Origin: Oryzias latipes
Lineage: Eukaryota > Chordata > Actinopteri > Beloniformes > Adrianichthyidae
Direction of reading: 5' to 3'
Length of the DNA stretch: 64,000 nt
Assembly (NCBI RefSeq): GCF_002234675.1
Contig: NC_019860.2
Location: 16,422,536-16,486,535, forward strand
The notes beneath the pieces were generated by a model. It did no database searches and was not told the origin of the DNA. It saw only the letters and a list, made by a program, of their open reading frames with translations. How positions within the stretch are numbered: position 1 is the first letter of the stretch; every line of letters begins with the position of its first letter. The position numbers were made by a program, and so were the translations under genes. Of the stretch, positions 34,901 to 45,092 are shown in pieces.

Positions 34901-37900
34901 AGCGTAAATACTAGAGTTAAAGCTCCGGTGTCAAAAGGGTCAACAAGAACCGCATCGGATCAGAAACGGAGTCCTTCAGACAGGAAAGGTTTCAGTTCTC
35001 TTAAACCTCTGAATGATCTGTTTGAATCTTGCAGTTTTTCTCCATTACTTTGTCTCATCTCTGCACACAGAAATGACATCCTCAAAGCTTCCTGTGCTTT
35101 TGCCAAAACAGTCTGTAGGGTTCAGCAAAACATCTCTCCCAAAACAGTTCATCTGTGCACCGAAGCTAAGTTTTGTACCGTCCCTTTAGCGTTCTGTTGG
35201 TCCCGCAGATCACAAAGTTTTGACATTTTTCACCGTAAAACCGCCGACCCCTCATGTCGGGCTGACGGGATATAAAAGGGAATCAAGCTGAAAAGGAAAC
35301 ACGTAATGAACTCACACTGGCAAGGAAATCGCCGCTGTGCCGGATTTTTTTATTTGTGTCTTTTACTGTAAAGTAAAAGTCTCAGAGCAAGAAGATATAC
35401 AGTCAAATAAGCTGAACAGGAACTGTATAAATGCACAGATTGAAAGTATCCCTGGGCGTCTTTTCCCGCCGACGTCACACAGAATAACATCCCTTGCGAT
35501 GCGGCGAGGGGGAAAATCCACAAGGATGCTGTGATGGCGAATGGCGTATATTTATATAGCGCTTTTCTACCTACAAGGCCCGAAGCGCTTTACAGTCACA
35601 CACACATTCACACACTGGTGGCGGCTTCGCTGCCGAACACTGGCGCCAACTTCCCACCAGAGGCAAGGTGGGGTTCAGTGTCTTGCCCAAGGACACATTG
35701 ACTCATGGGCATGCAAGCAAGGCTGGAATCGAACCTGCAATTGTACGATCATGGGTTGACCGCCCTACAGCTGCACCACGGCCGCCCCTGATCTGTACAC
35801 CTTTTTTTTTTTTTTTTTTTCAAGAAATGAGCCAAAGTGATGGGAAAAAAAAAACGGCCTGAAGAGAATCTGGATTCATGAAGCTCCATCCTTCATTTAT
35901 TTATTTTCTTTGGTGACAGAAGAACAAAGCTCTGGCTGTTGTTTGTTTGTTGTGGCTTGTCTGTGGGAGCACGCTCGCCGTTCTTCTCCCTCGTGTTTGT
36001 GTCCGTGCTCATTGACCTTGTCTGACCCGTCTCCAGCGGACTCCAGCCTCTCCGAGCCTGAACCCGCAGCGGAGAGGAAACCCAAAGCAGCGCTGAAAGT
36101 GGGCGCCAGCGTCAAGAGAGACACGCGCCTCGAGCTGGAGCGGAGCGTGGCCAAGAAGCTGGAGAGCCTGGGGGTGAAGGCTGTAAGTCTGACAGAGAAA
36201 AAGACCTGCTCGGCAGCAGAATCCCGTTTTCATTCCCGCTGTGTTCCAGAAGCTGAGCAGCCTGAAGAGCAAGGAGCTCACGTCTGTCATGTCCAAAGTG
36301 CGCGCGAAGCGGGAGATGACTGCAAAGAAGATGCCTGAGTATTGGCGCCACCATGAGGAGATCCTCAGAATTGTGGAGAAGAAGCTGGGCGTTAGGAGTG
36401 GAGGCAGAGATTTGACCGCAAAGACCAGATCCAAACAGCCTGTTCAAGGTACCAGAGTCTTCAGGACCAGCGGAGAACTACTTTCAGTGATCTGAGGTCT
36501 CTGTAGCATCTCAAGCACCTCCGCTTTCGGAGCCGTTTCCTCTCATTTTTGAGGCTTTTCTCTCATTTCCAGTGGTGAAGATCCGGCCCAGATCCAGCAG
36601 CCTGCCCTCCACAGCCAGACAGCCCCGAACTCCCCAACCAGCACCCAGAACCAGAACCAGCACCCAGCCTAAGACGTCCACACCCAACCCCAAGGCTCCA
36701 CGCGTCATCAAGTGCGTTCTGGCTTCGTCTGAACATCCTTTTCTTCTCCAAAATGCTCCTTTCTGCAGCGATGGGAGCTTTAGAGATGTTTTTGGAAGAA
36801 AGCAAAAACTATTTTTTATCGCATCCATTAGGACAGTTATTTCATCCTAAATATATCAATAATAGCAATAGTTTGTTAAATATTCAGGCCTCCTGCGAAA
36901 TTATTTAAATTAAAAACATTTTTTATTTTTATTTTACCAGATGCCGAACACTCAAATTCTAAACAAAGCTGCTTTTTAAATCCTTCAATGGATTTACAGA
37001 AAAACTGAGTTAATGTTGCTGCAATAAAAACCAACCCCACGGCGCCATGGCAGCTGAATAACGTGACGTTGGCATTATAAAGATCATGTTCATGTTCGTT
37101 TTTTCTGGAACAGATTCGCCCTAATTGCCCAAAATCTATTTTTAAAACACTTTTCTATATTATTATAAAGATTGTAAAACAGCAACACCACTAAGATTCT
37201 TCTGGAACTTATCACAGATTATCAGACTATAAAGAAACTCATTTGGCCCTAACTGCCTGAAATGTATTTCTACTTGACTATATTTGTAAAGAGCGATTTT
37301 TGGATGTTTTACTGAACACATGACAGATGTCTTAGTACTTGTTTCTAATAAAACTACTAAATTACCGTCATTAAGCTTTCAAAACCTTCATGATGGTTGC
37401 TTCAGGACGTGAGTTCTTCTTCTTCATATTTCTCTCCTCATCTTCTTTTTCAGGAGCCATCCCTTCAGTTCGGATGAGTCCGAGGAGGAAGACATGGAGG
37501 AAGAGGACGCTTCCAAACCCCCGACCAGCAGATCTCATCCGCCCACCAGAGCGGGCAGATTTGCTCCGGTCCTGACCCGGCAGGAAGAGGTGGGGCTTTT
37601 TTCCAAACCCCGACCTCGGCAGGCCCGGCCAGCCGCCGACGCCGTCACCAGGGCCGACATCGAAGACACGGAGAGCGAGGAAGAGGAGGAGGATCTGACG
37701 GAGGTCAGCGAGGTGCAGGAGATCACACTAGGAACGCTGCAGGGCTACAGGGACCAGAGCAGCAAGAGAAACCAGAAGGGTGAGCATCAGACAGGGGGGG
37801 GTGGGTTCGGTGAGACGCGTGGCTGAAAGTCATTCTACGTTTTAGAGACGTCGATCAATGAGATGGCCAGAAAGATCGAGAAGTTTGCAGAGAGGGTTGT

Positions 37901-38413
37901 GAAGAAACCAGCAGGGGGCGTGAGCGTCCTGCCTACGAGAAAGGACGAGGTCGAGGAGATCTCAGTGAGTGTTTTCTCTCTTTTTTTTTTTTTTTTTTTT
38001 TTAATGGACTTCTCACTGATTGGTTTCAGCAAACGAACATTTGTAAGAAGGTTTTGCTGCAGAGAGTCAGAAATCTGACGGTTAAACATCTGTGGCTGCA
38101 GCTCACCGACCTGGAAGGGGGCAGCGACTGGGTGATCTCCAAACCAGCATCCCTTCACGGTTCTGGACCCACAAGGAGGAGCATGGACTCCCCCAGCACC
38201 AGCGTATGGGGAACCTCCACCGGGAAGGGCCCCAAATCAGGTGAGAACAAGTCCCAAAGAGAGCCGGATCTAGTCCACGCCGCTTTTGTAACGGGGGCCG
38301 CTTTTGTTTCGTCAGATCTGACCGACGCTGGAACAGGAAGCACCCTGAAGAGCAGCATCTGCTCCGTCAGTGACCTCAGCGACTCGGACGACTTCAGCAA
38401 TAAGCACGACTGA
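28921..38413 (+). CDS. dzip1: DZIP1 (iguana) zinc-finger ciliary protein, whole coding span
   Basis: Basal-body protein needed for ciliogenesis and Gli-dependent Hedgehog signalling. Coding exons: 28921-28923, 29004-29582, 31321-31405, 31484-31593, 31663-31797, 31873-31986, 32058-32120, 32194-32310, 32484-32532, 33772-33822, 34006-34065, 36037-36182, 36250-36448, 36573-36711, 37454-37779, 37846-37964, 38102-38240, 38316-38413. These all join in phase and give about 843 residues; two optional exons (34923-34988, 35071-35169) would give about 898. Landmarks: N-terminal DZIP1 family domain (FKFRPRRESVDWRRINAVD), one C2H2 finger, long coiled coil, acidic Ser/Glu-rich C-terminal half. It converges on the claudin genes. 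DZIP1L is the alternative, but the N-terminus and the hs6st3/cldn10 neighbours favour DZIP1. Confidence 0.95.
29004..29582 (+). CDS. dzip1: dzip1 coding exon 2: DZIP1 N-terminal domain
   Basis: 193 codons following the split-off ATG (MPFHDGVYYPYTSD..). It holds the conserved N-terminal domain (CSLDGERCQRCQSPVDPALI, LLQLAQLTVEWLLHCQDFL) and the start of the coiled coil. Acceptor TTTGTGTCTCAG, donor CACAAG|GTACCT. The GTG upstream in frame is intronic. Confidence 0.93.
29920..29933. promoter_or_regulatory. X-box-type motif (candidate RFX site)
   Basis: GTTGCTACGGCAAC: two perfect inverted half-sites of the RGYAAC class separated by 2 bp. This is the RFX-factor pattern that drives ciliary genes, here within the first large intron of a ciliary gene. 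Occupancy is inferred, not shown. Confidence 0.5.
30375..30515 (+). mobile_element. Foldback family F fragment
   Basis: CTCTGGTGAAAGTCATG, TTCCTGATGATGGAGGACAT and TTCTTTATCCAAATC match the outer part of the copies at 4480 and 51605. Confidence 0.5.
30640..30900 (-). mobile_element. tRNA-derived SINE (family B)
   Basis: On the minus strand: an A-box-like TGGCTCAGTTGGCTG (30882-30896) and B box GGGTTCGCCTCC (30852-30863), then a tail that includes GCTGTGGCGACCCCTGA. A second, decayed copy is at 7425-7710. Confidence 0.75.
31321..31405 (+). CDS. dzip1: dzip1 exon 3: C2H2 zinc finger
   Basis: Encodes the single finger CAHCDKSFLNSAFLTNHMQR plus RH: C-x2-C-x12-H-x4-H. The acceptor TGTCTTTCAG precedes the first Cys codon directly; donor GCAC|GTACGC, phase 1. 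Confidence 0.92.
31484..32532 (+). CDS. dzip1: dzip1 exons 4-9: coiled-coil region
   Basis: Six short exons (31484-31593, 31663-31797, 31873-31986, 32058-32120, 32194-32310, 32484-32532) with consensus splice sites. They are rich in Glu, Gln, Lys and Leu in heptads (KKSQIESLKLEIGALKEQIA, LQDELSSMSEKLETSQREQQ). They form the long coiled coil used for centrosomal assembly. Introns are very compact (65-174 nt). Confidence 0.9.
32533..33771 (+). other. dzip1 intron 9
   Basis: AT-rich intron holding a perfect 21-bp-arm hairpin (32886-32931). No other structure recognised. Confidence 0.6.
32886..32931. repeat. Perfect inverted repeat, 21-bp arms, 4-nt loop
   Basis: ATTTTGCATATTGTG.. is exactly mirrored after the CACA loop. 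It could be a cruciform or a replication-slippage product. Confidence 0.85.
33772..34065 (+). CDS. dzip1: dzip1 exons 10-11
   Basis: Exons 33772-33822 and 34006-34065, both phase 1 to 1, encoding a Pro/Glu-rich linker (NRSPPAAEPKPKHVVL, then EEPVSTLTLDPIQELSEEDK). Donors CG|GTAAGA and AAAG|GTAACG. Confidence 0.8.
34923..34988 (+). CDS. dzip1: Possible dzip1 exon 12 (optional)
   Basis: 66 nt, phase 1 to 1, encoding PVSKGSTRTASDQKRSPSDR, compatible with the Ser-rich linker. The donor AAAG|GTTTCA is acceptable, but the acceptor (GTTAAAG) lacks a pyrimidine tract. A slightly earlier acceptor is possible. Confidence 0.4.
35071..35169 (+). CDS. dzip1: Possible dzip1 exon 13 (optional)
   Basis: Good acceptor (CTCATCTCTGCACACAG), in frame as phase 1, encoding EMTSSKLPVLLPKQSVGFSK and on. 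The only phase-compatible donors are weak (CTAA|GTTTTG at 35170, or TCT|GTGCAC at 35155). Confidence 0.33.
35535..35788 (-). mobile_element. tRNA-derived SINE (family A), second copy
   Basis: Reverse of the 1781-2033 element: B box GGTTCGATTCC, then TGTCCTTGGGCAAGACACTG, ending AGCGCTATATAAATAT. Intronic, antisense to dzip1. Confidence 0.8.
36037..36711 (+). CDS. dzip1: dzip1 exons 14-16
   Basis: Exons 36037-36182, 36250-36448 and 36573-36711. They encode a basic helical region (LELERSVAKKLESLGVKA, KLSSLKSKELTSVMSKVRAK) followed by a Pro/Thr/Arg-rich linker. Acceptors GTCTCCAG, GTGTTCCAG and CATTTCCAG; the last exon ends in phase 2 at ATCAA|GTGCGT. Confidence 0.88.
36712..37453 (+). other. 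dzip1 intron 16
   Basis: AT-rich, ending in a strong pyrimidine tract before CAG at 37451-37453. Nothing else recognised. Confidence 0.6.
37454..38413 (+). CDS. dzip1: dzip1 exons 17-20: acidic C-terminal region and stop
   Basis: Exons 37454-37779, 37846-37964, 38102-38240 and 38316-38413. Acidic clusters (SSDESEEEDMEEED, DTESEEEEEDLTEV) are followed by a conserved amphipathic segment (INEMARKIEKFAERVVKK) and a Ser/Asp-rich end (SVSDLSDSDDFSNKHD). TGA at 38411-38413. Confidence 0.9.
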
Positions 38414-38736
38414 ACAAAACCAGCCCCTCCCTCCGTCCGTCCGTCCTCACCCAACGCCAAAAAGACTGATATGTGAAAGAATTCAAGCAATACAAAAGAT
38501 TTCATCTGTTCAGGGTTCAAAAATGGTTCCAATAAATCAAAAAAATCTATCAAATAGTAATTTACATTTAGATTAATTGATTTGTAGTGCCAATTTTTGC
38601 ATTTTTTTAATTGTTCATTTGGTAGTCTTAACGCTCCAACTATGGCACTGTATTTTTGTATTTTGTTTGTGTAAAACTTTGTACATCAAATTAATATCGT
38701 TTTTATTTTGCTCTGTATGATAATATTTATGCAGAT

Positions 38737-38758
38737 AATAAACCAATTGTTGAAATAA
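38737..38758 (+). terminator. dzip1 polyadenylation signals
   Basis: AATAAA at 38737-38742 and again in GAAATAAAAGG about 15 nt later, some 325 nt past the stop codon. Confidence 0.65.
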
Positions 38759-39051
38759 AAGGATTTACTTATTTATTCATGAAGAATTCCGAGGCGTTGT
38801 ATCAAAATTGGAACCAGAAAAACCAACATTTATTTTAAAAAAACGGACTAATTATTTACACATGATTATAGTTCTATAGATTTTTGACCATTGGGGCAAG
38901 AAAGCTACAAAAAGACACAAGTTTGGTTGAGTGCACGTTCACACTGCACTCTTGAGAGTGGATATGTATAGTTTTGAATTTTGCTTTCAAAGCAAATCAC
39001 TTAATTCTTAACAGTTTTTGTAAATGAGGCTAAAACCACAAGGTTGATTGA

Positions 39052-39275
39052 AGCCCCTTTCCACTGAACGGAACGGTCCGGTATTTTTTTACATTCTAAA
39101 GCTGGACCGAACCGTACCATTCGCCGTGACAGTCCCACTTAGAGTGGAAAAGCCCCCCCGGGACTGCCTGAACCATTCTAAGCCGTACCGTACCACTCAA
39201 AGGAAACAAGGCTCTAATGTTGTCGACTGAAATGGACACTGGTGGGAAATAAAAACCAAAATCAAAGGTTCCCTT
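39052..39275. mobile_element. Possible short MITE
   Basis: GGAACGGTCCGGTA, GAACCGTACC and GCCGTACCGTACC recur in both orientations between CCCCTTTCCACT- and CCCTTCCACT-like ends. It lies just past the stop codon of the convergent claudin gene, within its likely 3' region. Confidence 0.4.
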
Positions 39276-39285
39276 CCACTCTGCG

Positions 39286-39472
39286 TCAGACAAACGTGTC
39301 CCGGCCGTAGTTTGAACCGCTTTGTGTTGCAGGCCTGGATGTCCGGCTCGACCTGCCCGCGTTGTACAGGGGCGGCACCGGGGTCACTCTGGACACCGTT
39401 GGCGGTTGCATATATGTCCGTCTGGTGCGAGCTGAGGCGTAGGACGCCGGTCTTCGTCGATTCTTTGACCCG
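39286..39472 (-). CDS. cldn10-like: cldn10-like gene 1, exon 5 (tail)
   Basis: Cytoplasmic tail SGSKNRRRPASYASARTRRT.. to GRDTFV, stop at 39286-39288. Acceptor TCCCCATCAG. Confidence 0.88.
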
Positions 39473-41887
39473 CTGATGGGGAGGAAGCAGGAATCAGTGT
39501 AAGTTATTCGAAGATGTTTTGCTTTGCTTGAACATAAAGTCAAATATGTGCAGAAAACACTTTCAGAATCACCTGGATTTAAGGCCTTCTTTCCCAGAGA
39601 AGTAAACCAGAACCGAGCCTCCACAAATGAGAAGAATGGAGCCTCCCCAGCCAATGAAAACTGCAGCTCCGATTTCAAATCTGAGAAATTTAGAGGGGGA
39701 CACAAAATCACTCTGACACTTTTAAATATAACTTGTAGTGATGTTAGCTCTGTACGGGACGCACTTTTGTGCCTTGAAGTTTGGATCCACAAACTCTGAT
39801 ACGACTCTGTTGGCCCACCAGGAGTAGGTGATCATGCCACAGAACCCTGCAGAACCACATCATTATTATTACGTGAATATCCTCTGCATCAAGGTTGAAC
39901 CCCCCCCCCCCCCCTTTTTTTTCTCAACATTTCTTACCGGAAACCAAATATGTGACGCCCCCAGAAAATGTCACCCTGGCGTTTATTACTTCTGTTCCGC
40001 CAATTTTAGTGCATTTCATCCCTATCAATGTGAGGACCCCCCCAAAGAAGCCGGTGATGACGGCGGAGACTGCGAGGGCCCTGCAGGCATGCAGGAACAC
40101 TGTGGGAGGAAATCCATCCGAAAAGTTAGATTTGTAGAGGAGATGGGCAAAAAAATATGACTTTTAGAGCGAGAGAGAGAAAAAAAGAGTGATCAGTCTA
40201 TGTACCCCTCTAATGCTTTCTTTCTTTTTCTCTTCTATCTCGGACACACATTTTTGGTTTTGTCACGTTTGCAAAAATATGTCCTCATAGGGAGACAAAA
40301 AAAAACAATCTAAAGGAGAAAACACATTGGTATGGATGGATCGTCGTTCCTATCAAAGGTTGGAGCCCTATGTCCTTTCATACAGACAAAAATCTGAATT
40401 TTAATAAATCCAAGGATGTAATTGTGGCCTAAGGTTTTAAGAACACAATAAGGATCATGTAATTTTCGTTAATACATTTTTGCCTGCAATGTACCCAATT
40501 GTTAAAATGTTGTGGTTGTTTTATTTTACGATCACTGCTGACTTTACACTAACTACCACCACATTTGATGCTCTGATGTGATCCCATGTGACACAGGGTG
40601 TCTTTTATTTTGAAAGGAAGTCATGTGAACCTCTGTCAAAAATTCAATTTTTCCGGAAAAGAAAAAGACTATTATCTCTTTGTGTTTATGTTTTATTTAT
40701 ACTAAAAAACAAAACCAACAGTTTATTTTGATATATCAGAGTAATAATACAAAAAAATTCAAATCAATGTCTTATTTTTCTTAAGGGTGACGTCAAACTT
40801 TCTGGCTCCTGTTGGGTTGTCGTCAGTAAGAAATCGGGCCAAATGGTTCTTTTAAGTGTTGAAGACCCCTGCTGTAGTTATACACATAGATATGTATTTG
40901 TATATCAAGTACACGAACTGAATACTTCTTCAGATTAAACTAAAAGTGAACAATATATAATTTATAAAAGTAAACTCCAATTATTCTGCCTAACTTTCAG
41001 TACTAAGTACACTTGTACACTTAAAAAGGTTTCCTTTTCCAAAGATTCTAAGTCTCAAAAACATTAGTCTGATAATGTCTCAAATTAGTCTCAAACTACT
41101 CTCAATTTAAGGAGAAATAGGGCAGAACATTCCAAAGAGACTGAGTATTGTCACAGAATCATGGGCTTTTTTTTAAATTGACCAACTACAAGCTGTGAAT
41201 GTTTAATAAAATATGAAGTTTTTAAGGTTTTTTTGTAAATTAATTTTAACTTAGACACATTTTTTAACTTTAATTTGTCTTTGTTTCCAACACACAAAAA
41301 GCATAAAAATGACATTCACATATGACTCATTGTTCAAAGGTATTATTGTAATTTGATTATGATTCATAGCCTCAAAGACAAAAAAACAAAGAAACAATGG
41401 AAACAGAAGAAACACCAACAGCTGGAGAAGCTGTAACCCTTGTGCTTTCCTAGTCACTTTAACATTGGGGTCATCTAGACCCACTAGTGCGCTGAACCTT
41501 TTTTCTTCAATGATTTGTGATCTTCACTGGTGTCCATGGATTACATGAAATCTTTCCACCTTTATCCACCTTTGTCATGGTAGGGAGAACACATCAATGT
41601 AAGGATCGGGTCATCTGGACCCCATAGGATAGCACAAGGGTTAACGGAGTCTCACCCGGTAGAGCCAGCATAGAAGGGTAGTCTTTGCAGTCAGAGACCC
41701 CAGTGGTGTCGGAGATGCAGTCCCTCCACAGGTTGGAGTAGTAGTTGGCGGTGGTGAGCACGATGCTCCCCACCTCAGAGAAAGTCCAGTACTCTGTGGG
41801 AAGAGTGGAGCACACCAAGATCCAGCCACAGAGGCAGGACACAAAGCAGCCGATCTCCACGTACATGACCACCGTGCGGTACTTCAT
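39286..41887 (-). CDS. cldn10-like: Claudin-10-like tight-junction protein, gene 1
   Basis: Four-span tight-junction protein that lines paracellular ion pores. Five exons in phase: 41656-41887, 39938-40099, 39765-39846, 39573-39680, 39286-39472, giving 256 residues. TM1 lies at about 8-28. The first loop has the claudin signature W34, LW53-54, C57, C67, with a stretch SDTTGVSDCKDYPSMLAL close to that of claudin-10b. TM2 is at about 85-105 with GMKCTKIGG after it, TM3 at about 120-140, TM4 at about 160-185. The tail is Arg/Tyr/Ser-rich and ends in DTFV, a PDZ-binding type end. The start at 41887 has an ACCATGA context; a Met 9 codons upstream is the alternative. The paralog letter cannot be assigned. 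Confidence 0.93.
39573..39680 (-). CDS. cldn10-like: cldn10-like gene 1, exon 4
   Basis: 108 nt encoding TM4 (FEIGAAVFIGWGGSILLICG) and the membrane-proximal tail. Acceptor AATTTCTCAG, donor TCCAG|GTGATT. Confidence 0.88.
39765..39846 (-). CDS. cldn10-like: cldn10-like gene 1, exon 3
   Basis: 82 nt encoding the second extracellular loop (FCGMITYSWWANRVVSEFVD, PNFKAQK). Phase 1 to 2. Confidence 0.9.
39938..40099 (-). CDS. cldn10-like: cldn10-like gene 1, exon 2
   Basis: 162 nt. TM2 and the start of TM3 (HACRALAVSAVITGFFGG.., LIGMKCTKIGG). Acceptor CCTCCCACAG, donor TTCCG|GTAAGA. A poly-C/T tract (39900-39922) lies in the next intron. Confidence 0.9.
40100..41655 (-). other. cldn10-like gene 1, intron 1
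   Basis: AT-rich intron, unremarkable apart from the piggyBac-like MITE at 41437-41640, whose right edge is 15 nt from the exon (11 intronic bases plus TTAA). Confidence 0.7.
41437..41640. mobile_element. piggyBac-like MITE, copy 4, at a splice donor
   Basis: 204 bp, CCCTTGTGCTTTCC..GGATAGCACAAGGG followed by TTAA. In the gene's sense, the intron reads GTGAGACTCCG, then TTAA, then the MITE. Confidence 0.88.
41656..41887 (-). CDS. cldn10-like: cldn10-like gene 1, exon 1
   Basis: 77 codons plus one base: MKYRTVVMYVEIGCFVSCLC, then GWILVCSTLPTEYW and the first extracellular loop to MLALP. Donor CCGG|GTGAGA. Confidence 0.92.
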
Positions 41888-43584
41888 GGTGATTCTCCAA
41901 AACCAAAATGTCAAAAGTAGAAACCTGACATCTCACTGTGGGACTCGCTGTTCCCTCTGAGACATTGCTGACATGAAGGTAGTTTGACCAGCAGCCTGTC
42001 TGTGTATATTTGCTCTTATCTTTCAGATGGTTCTGTCCAGTAAGCATTCTCCACGTTCCCAGCATTTACAGACTATTCTCCTCAGAATTTGCTTTTGCCA
42101 TTCGCCAAAATAAATCTCATGTAAATAAACTTTGTAAATGTTATTTGAATTTGCCAATTAGTTACTTTGTTTGAAACAACTAAATAAAGACATATTATCT
42201 GCCAAAAGTGTTTTAAATATTTGATTCTAAGTAGGCAAATGTAAGCATGAAACTACTATTTTTCTTAAATGTGATTTTCCTCTCTTTTGGAGTTTAGGAA
42301 ATTGTGCGGAATCTCCTTTTTCCAAGACTTTTCCAATGTCCTTCAAAGCACGAAGCCCCCATTGTGATTAGTGTTATATTAAATAAATTTAAAGCAGCAG
42401 AATTATAAGCGGCAGATAGCAGGTTGGTAATAAAGGAGCTAGCCCTATTTAAAGAGAATGTATCTTATTTTGAAAGGAAAGTCAACCACAAGCTAGTTTG
42501 TATACAGTAGTTGCCGGTAATTAAAAACTACAAAATGTTTGAAGTTGTTGCATAGAGCTTATATTAAACAGAGCCCAGTACAAAATACTAATACGTTTTG
42601 GCTTTGTACTGGGTTTCAAAATAAAGCAAAAAAATTCAATCAAATTAAATACATAAAAAAATCCCGTTTTTATTTTTCCGTGTTTCAGTATAGACAGGAA
42701 ACCTGACTCTACTACTACAACACTACTCCTAAACAACATTATGTTTATTAGATCAAAAGTGAATAAAGTTACAAATAAAGAATGCTTTGGTGAATTTGCT
42801 TATTCATGTTTTTTTGGCCAGTTGGCAACAACAAACAAACAAATAAATAATTACAATTCCAATTTTTGAATTACAACACTGTTATTCAGTAATGTAACAG
42901 AATACTGTGCAAAAACACTTTGTAGCATGTGTTGCATTAATATACAAGCATCAGCTAACAATTTTATTCTTCAAAAACACAACTTTTACATCTTTTTAAA
43001 ATACATTTTTGGCTTTAACAGCTTTTCAGGAAACAGTCTCACAAAAGCATTGACTCGTTCAGTTACTTTTATGAACAAAAAACTGCAAAAGTCAAGTATT
43101 TGATTTTTTTTCTCACGAAAGTGGATAGTTGTTTTTCCCAGGTGCGCTTTTGTTTTGTTTTTTTTCTATAATAAATAAAAGGTTTACAGTCTAACATTCC
43201 ATGTTTGTGTAGACATTTATTTTGAAGGCTGTGCTAGGAAGCCGGAAGTAGAAAAAGGGAAGTTGTCTGCCAAAGTCTCGTGTTTAGTTTTCCTTAGTAA
43301 TCCTTAAATGTGCTCTGGGTCCCAAGAAAGAAGGTAAAACTGTGACAGAAATACTTGTACTATGAAAAATACATCGTATTTGCTTCTTTTATATTTTCCC
43401 TCTTGAATGTTTACAAGAGGAAGTTACTTTATTTTGGTAAGCATACTAAGAAAGAGATGAGAAAAATTTATTTAAAATGTTTTTTTTTTAGTAAATAGAA
43501 TAAAGACTCAATTTAAGGGGAAAAATTAATTTCCTCTTGAAAAATGTAATACATTTAAAATCTCTGGATAAAGTTTCCTTTATA
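41888..43584. other. Intergenic, no gene recognised
   Basis: AT-rich with no recognisable exon or element. Probably includes the gene 1 promoter near 41.9-42.1 kb, but no core motif stands out. Confidence 0.5.
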
Positions 43585-44415
43585 TTGTTCATAGTTTTTA
43601 TGGACAGAATTCTAGGCGCAGCCAGGGGCAGGAGGAGGGGGTCTGGTTTGGGGACCACAGGATCTCCTTTCTGCTCTTTGCAGATGATGTTGTCCTGTTG
43701 GCTTCATCAAGCCGGGACCTCCAGTGTGCATTGGGGCGGTTTCCGGCAGAGTGTGAAGCGGCTGGGATGAGGGTCAGCACCGCTGAATCTGAAGCCATGG
43801 TTCTCAACCAGAGAAAGGTAGTTTGCCATCTCTCGGTGGGTGGAGTGTTCCTGCCCCAGGTGGAGTAGTTTAAATACCTTGAGGTCTTGTTGACGAGGGA
43901 CGAAGATCGGAGCGTGAGATTGACAGGCGGATTGGGGCAGCGTCCGTAGTTATGCGGTCGCTGTATCGGTCCGTGGTGAAAGAGAGAGCTGAGCCAGAAA
44001 GCAAAGCTCTCAATTTACCGGTCGATCTTCGTTACAACACTCCCCTATGGTCATGAGCTCAACGTCATGACCGGAAGAACGAGGTCCCGAATACAAGCGG
44101 CTGAAATGAGCTTCTTCCGTAGGGTGGCGGGGCGCTCCCTTAGAGGTAGGGGGAGGAGCTTGGTCACCCACTGAGAGCTCAGAGTAGAACCACTTCCCCT
44201 CCACATCGAGAGGAGCCAGTTGAGGTGGCTCAGGCATCTGGTCCGGATGCCTCCTGGACGCCTCCCTCGAGAGGTGTTCCGGGCATGCCCCACTGGGTGG
44301 AGGCCCCGGGGAAGACCCAGGACACGCTGGAGAGACTACATCTCTCGGCTGGCCTGGGGACGCCTTGGGGTTCCCGCAGAGGAGCTGCAGGAAGTGGCCG
44401 GGGCGAGGGAAATCT
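43585..44415 (+). mobile_element. LINE reverse-transcriptase fragment (5' of the split)
   Basis: In one frame or another it reads FMDRI, LLFADDVVLLASS (the RT active site) and AECEAAGMRVS. Further on come TYGHEL, MSFLRRVAGRSL and WLRHLVRMPPGRLPREVFRA, the usual 3' end of a teleost non-LTR RT. Several stops and frameshifts make it a dead 5'-truncated copy. Clade not resolved (jockey/L2-like). Confidence 0.85.
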
Positions 44416-45092
44416 TATGAAGGTATTAATGTTCCAAAATGGACGAGCTTGTAGATTTGATTTGAGAACTTGTAATACAGAATGTGAAAACTTGTGCATC
44501 AAAAATCTGCATCTGTGTGTAAAAATCTTCTGCTGTGAACTGACAAATTTCCATTTGCATGTGTTTATTTAGAGTTACAACTTCAAATCTGTGATAACAA
44601 CTGCTCAAATGTGCTTCTGCGTGTGCTTGAATCTGCTGGCGCAAATCACAAGTGCGCTACAGCTGCACTCTGAATTCTGACACATTCCTTGCGAGAAATT
44701 TGTGTCAAAAGTGATCTGTGTCCGATAATGGAACAAGGGGGGAGGGAGGGTTAGAGGAGGCGGAGTCAACCAATCAGAATGCAGGACTAAGAGGACTTGG
44801 TAAAGTTAGAAAGATCTTCACAGATTCGGACTTCCTGCTTCAATAATTCTTCTAATTGACGTTCAAATGTGACAGCAAGTCTCTCAATCATTTTGTATTA
44901 ACATGGAGAGTGAACTAAAAATGCATTTCTAAAGAAAAAACTCTGTTTTTCGTGCTTAAATGAAGACATGCAGCTAGACGGCTGCCAACAGGAAAATCAT
45001 CTTTGTTGTAGCAGGACAATAGGGCCAGGGCTATTGAGCATCTTTATTATAAGTCATATGGATTAACATTTGAAAAAAAATGTATTCGATTA

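Larger units (their letters stand above)
34066..36036 (+). other. Between dzip1 exons 11 and 14: possible cassette exons and repeats
   Basis: Holds two optional phase 1-1 exons (34923-34988, 35071-35169), a repeat fragment at about 34615-34715 (also at 57535-57640) and SINE family A at 35535-35788. A T-run lies at 35801-35820. Confidence 0.5.
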
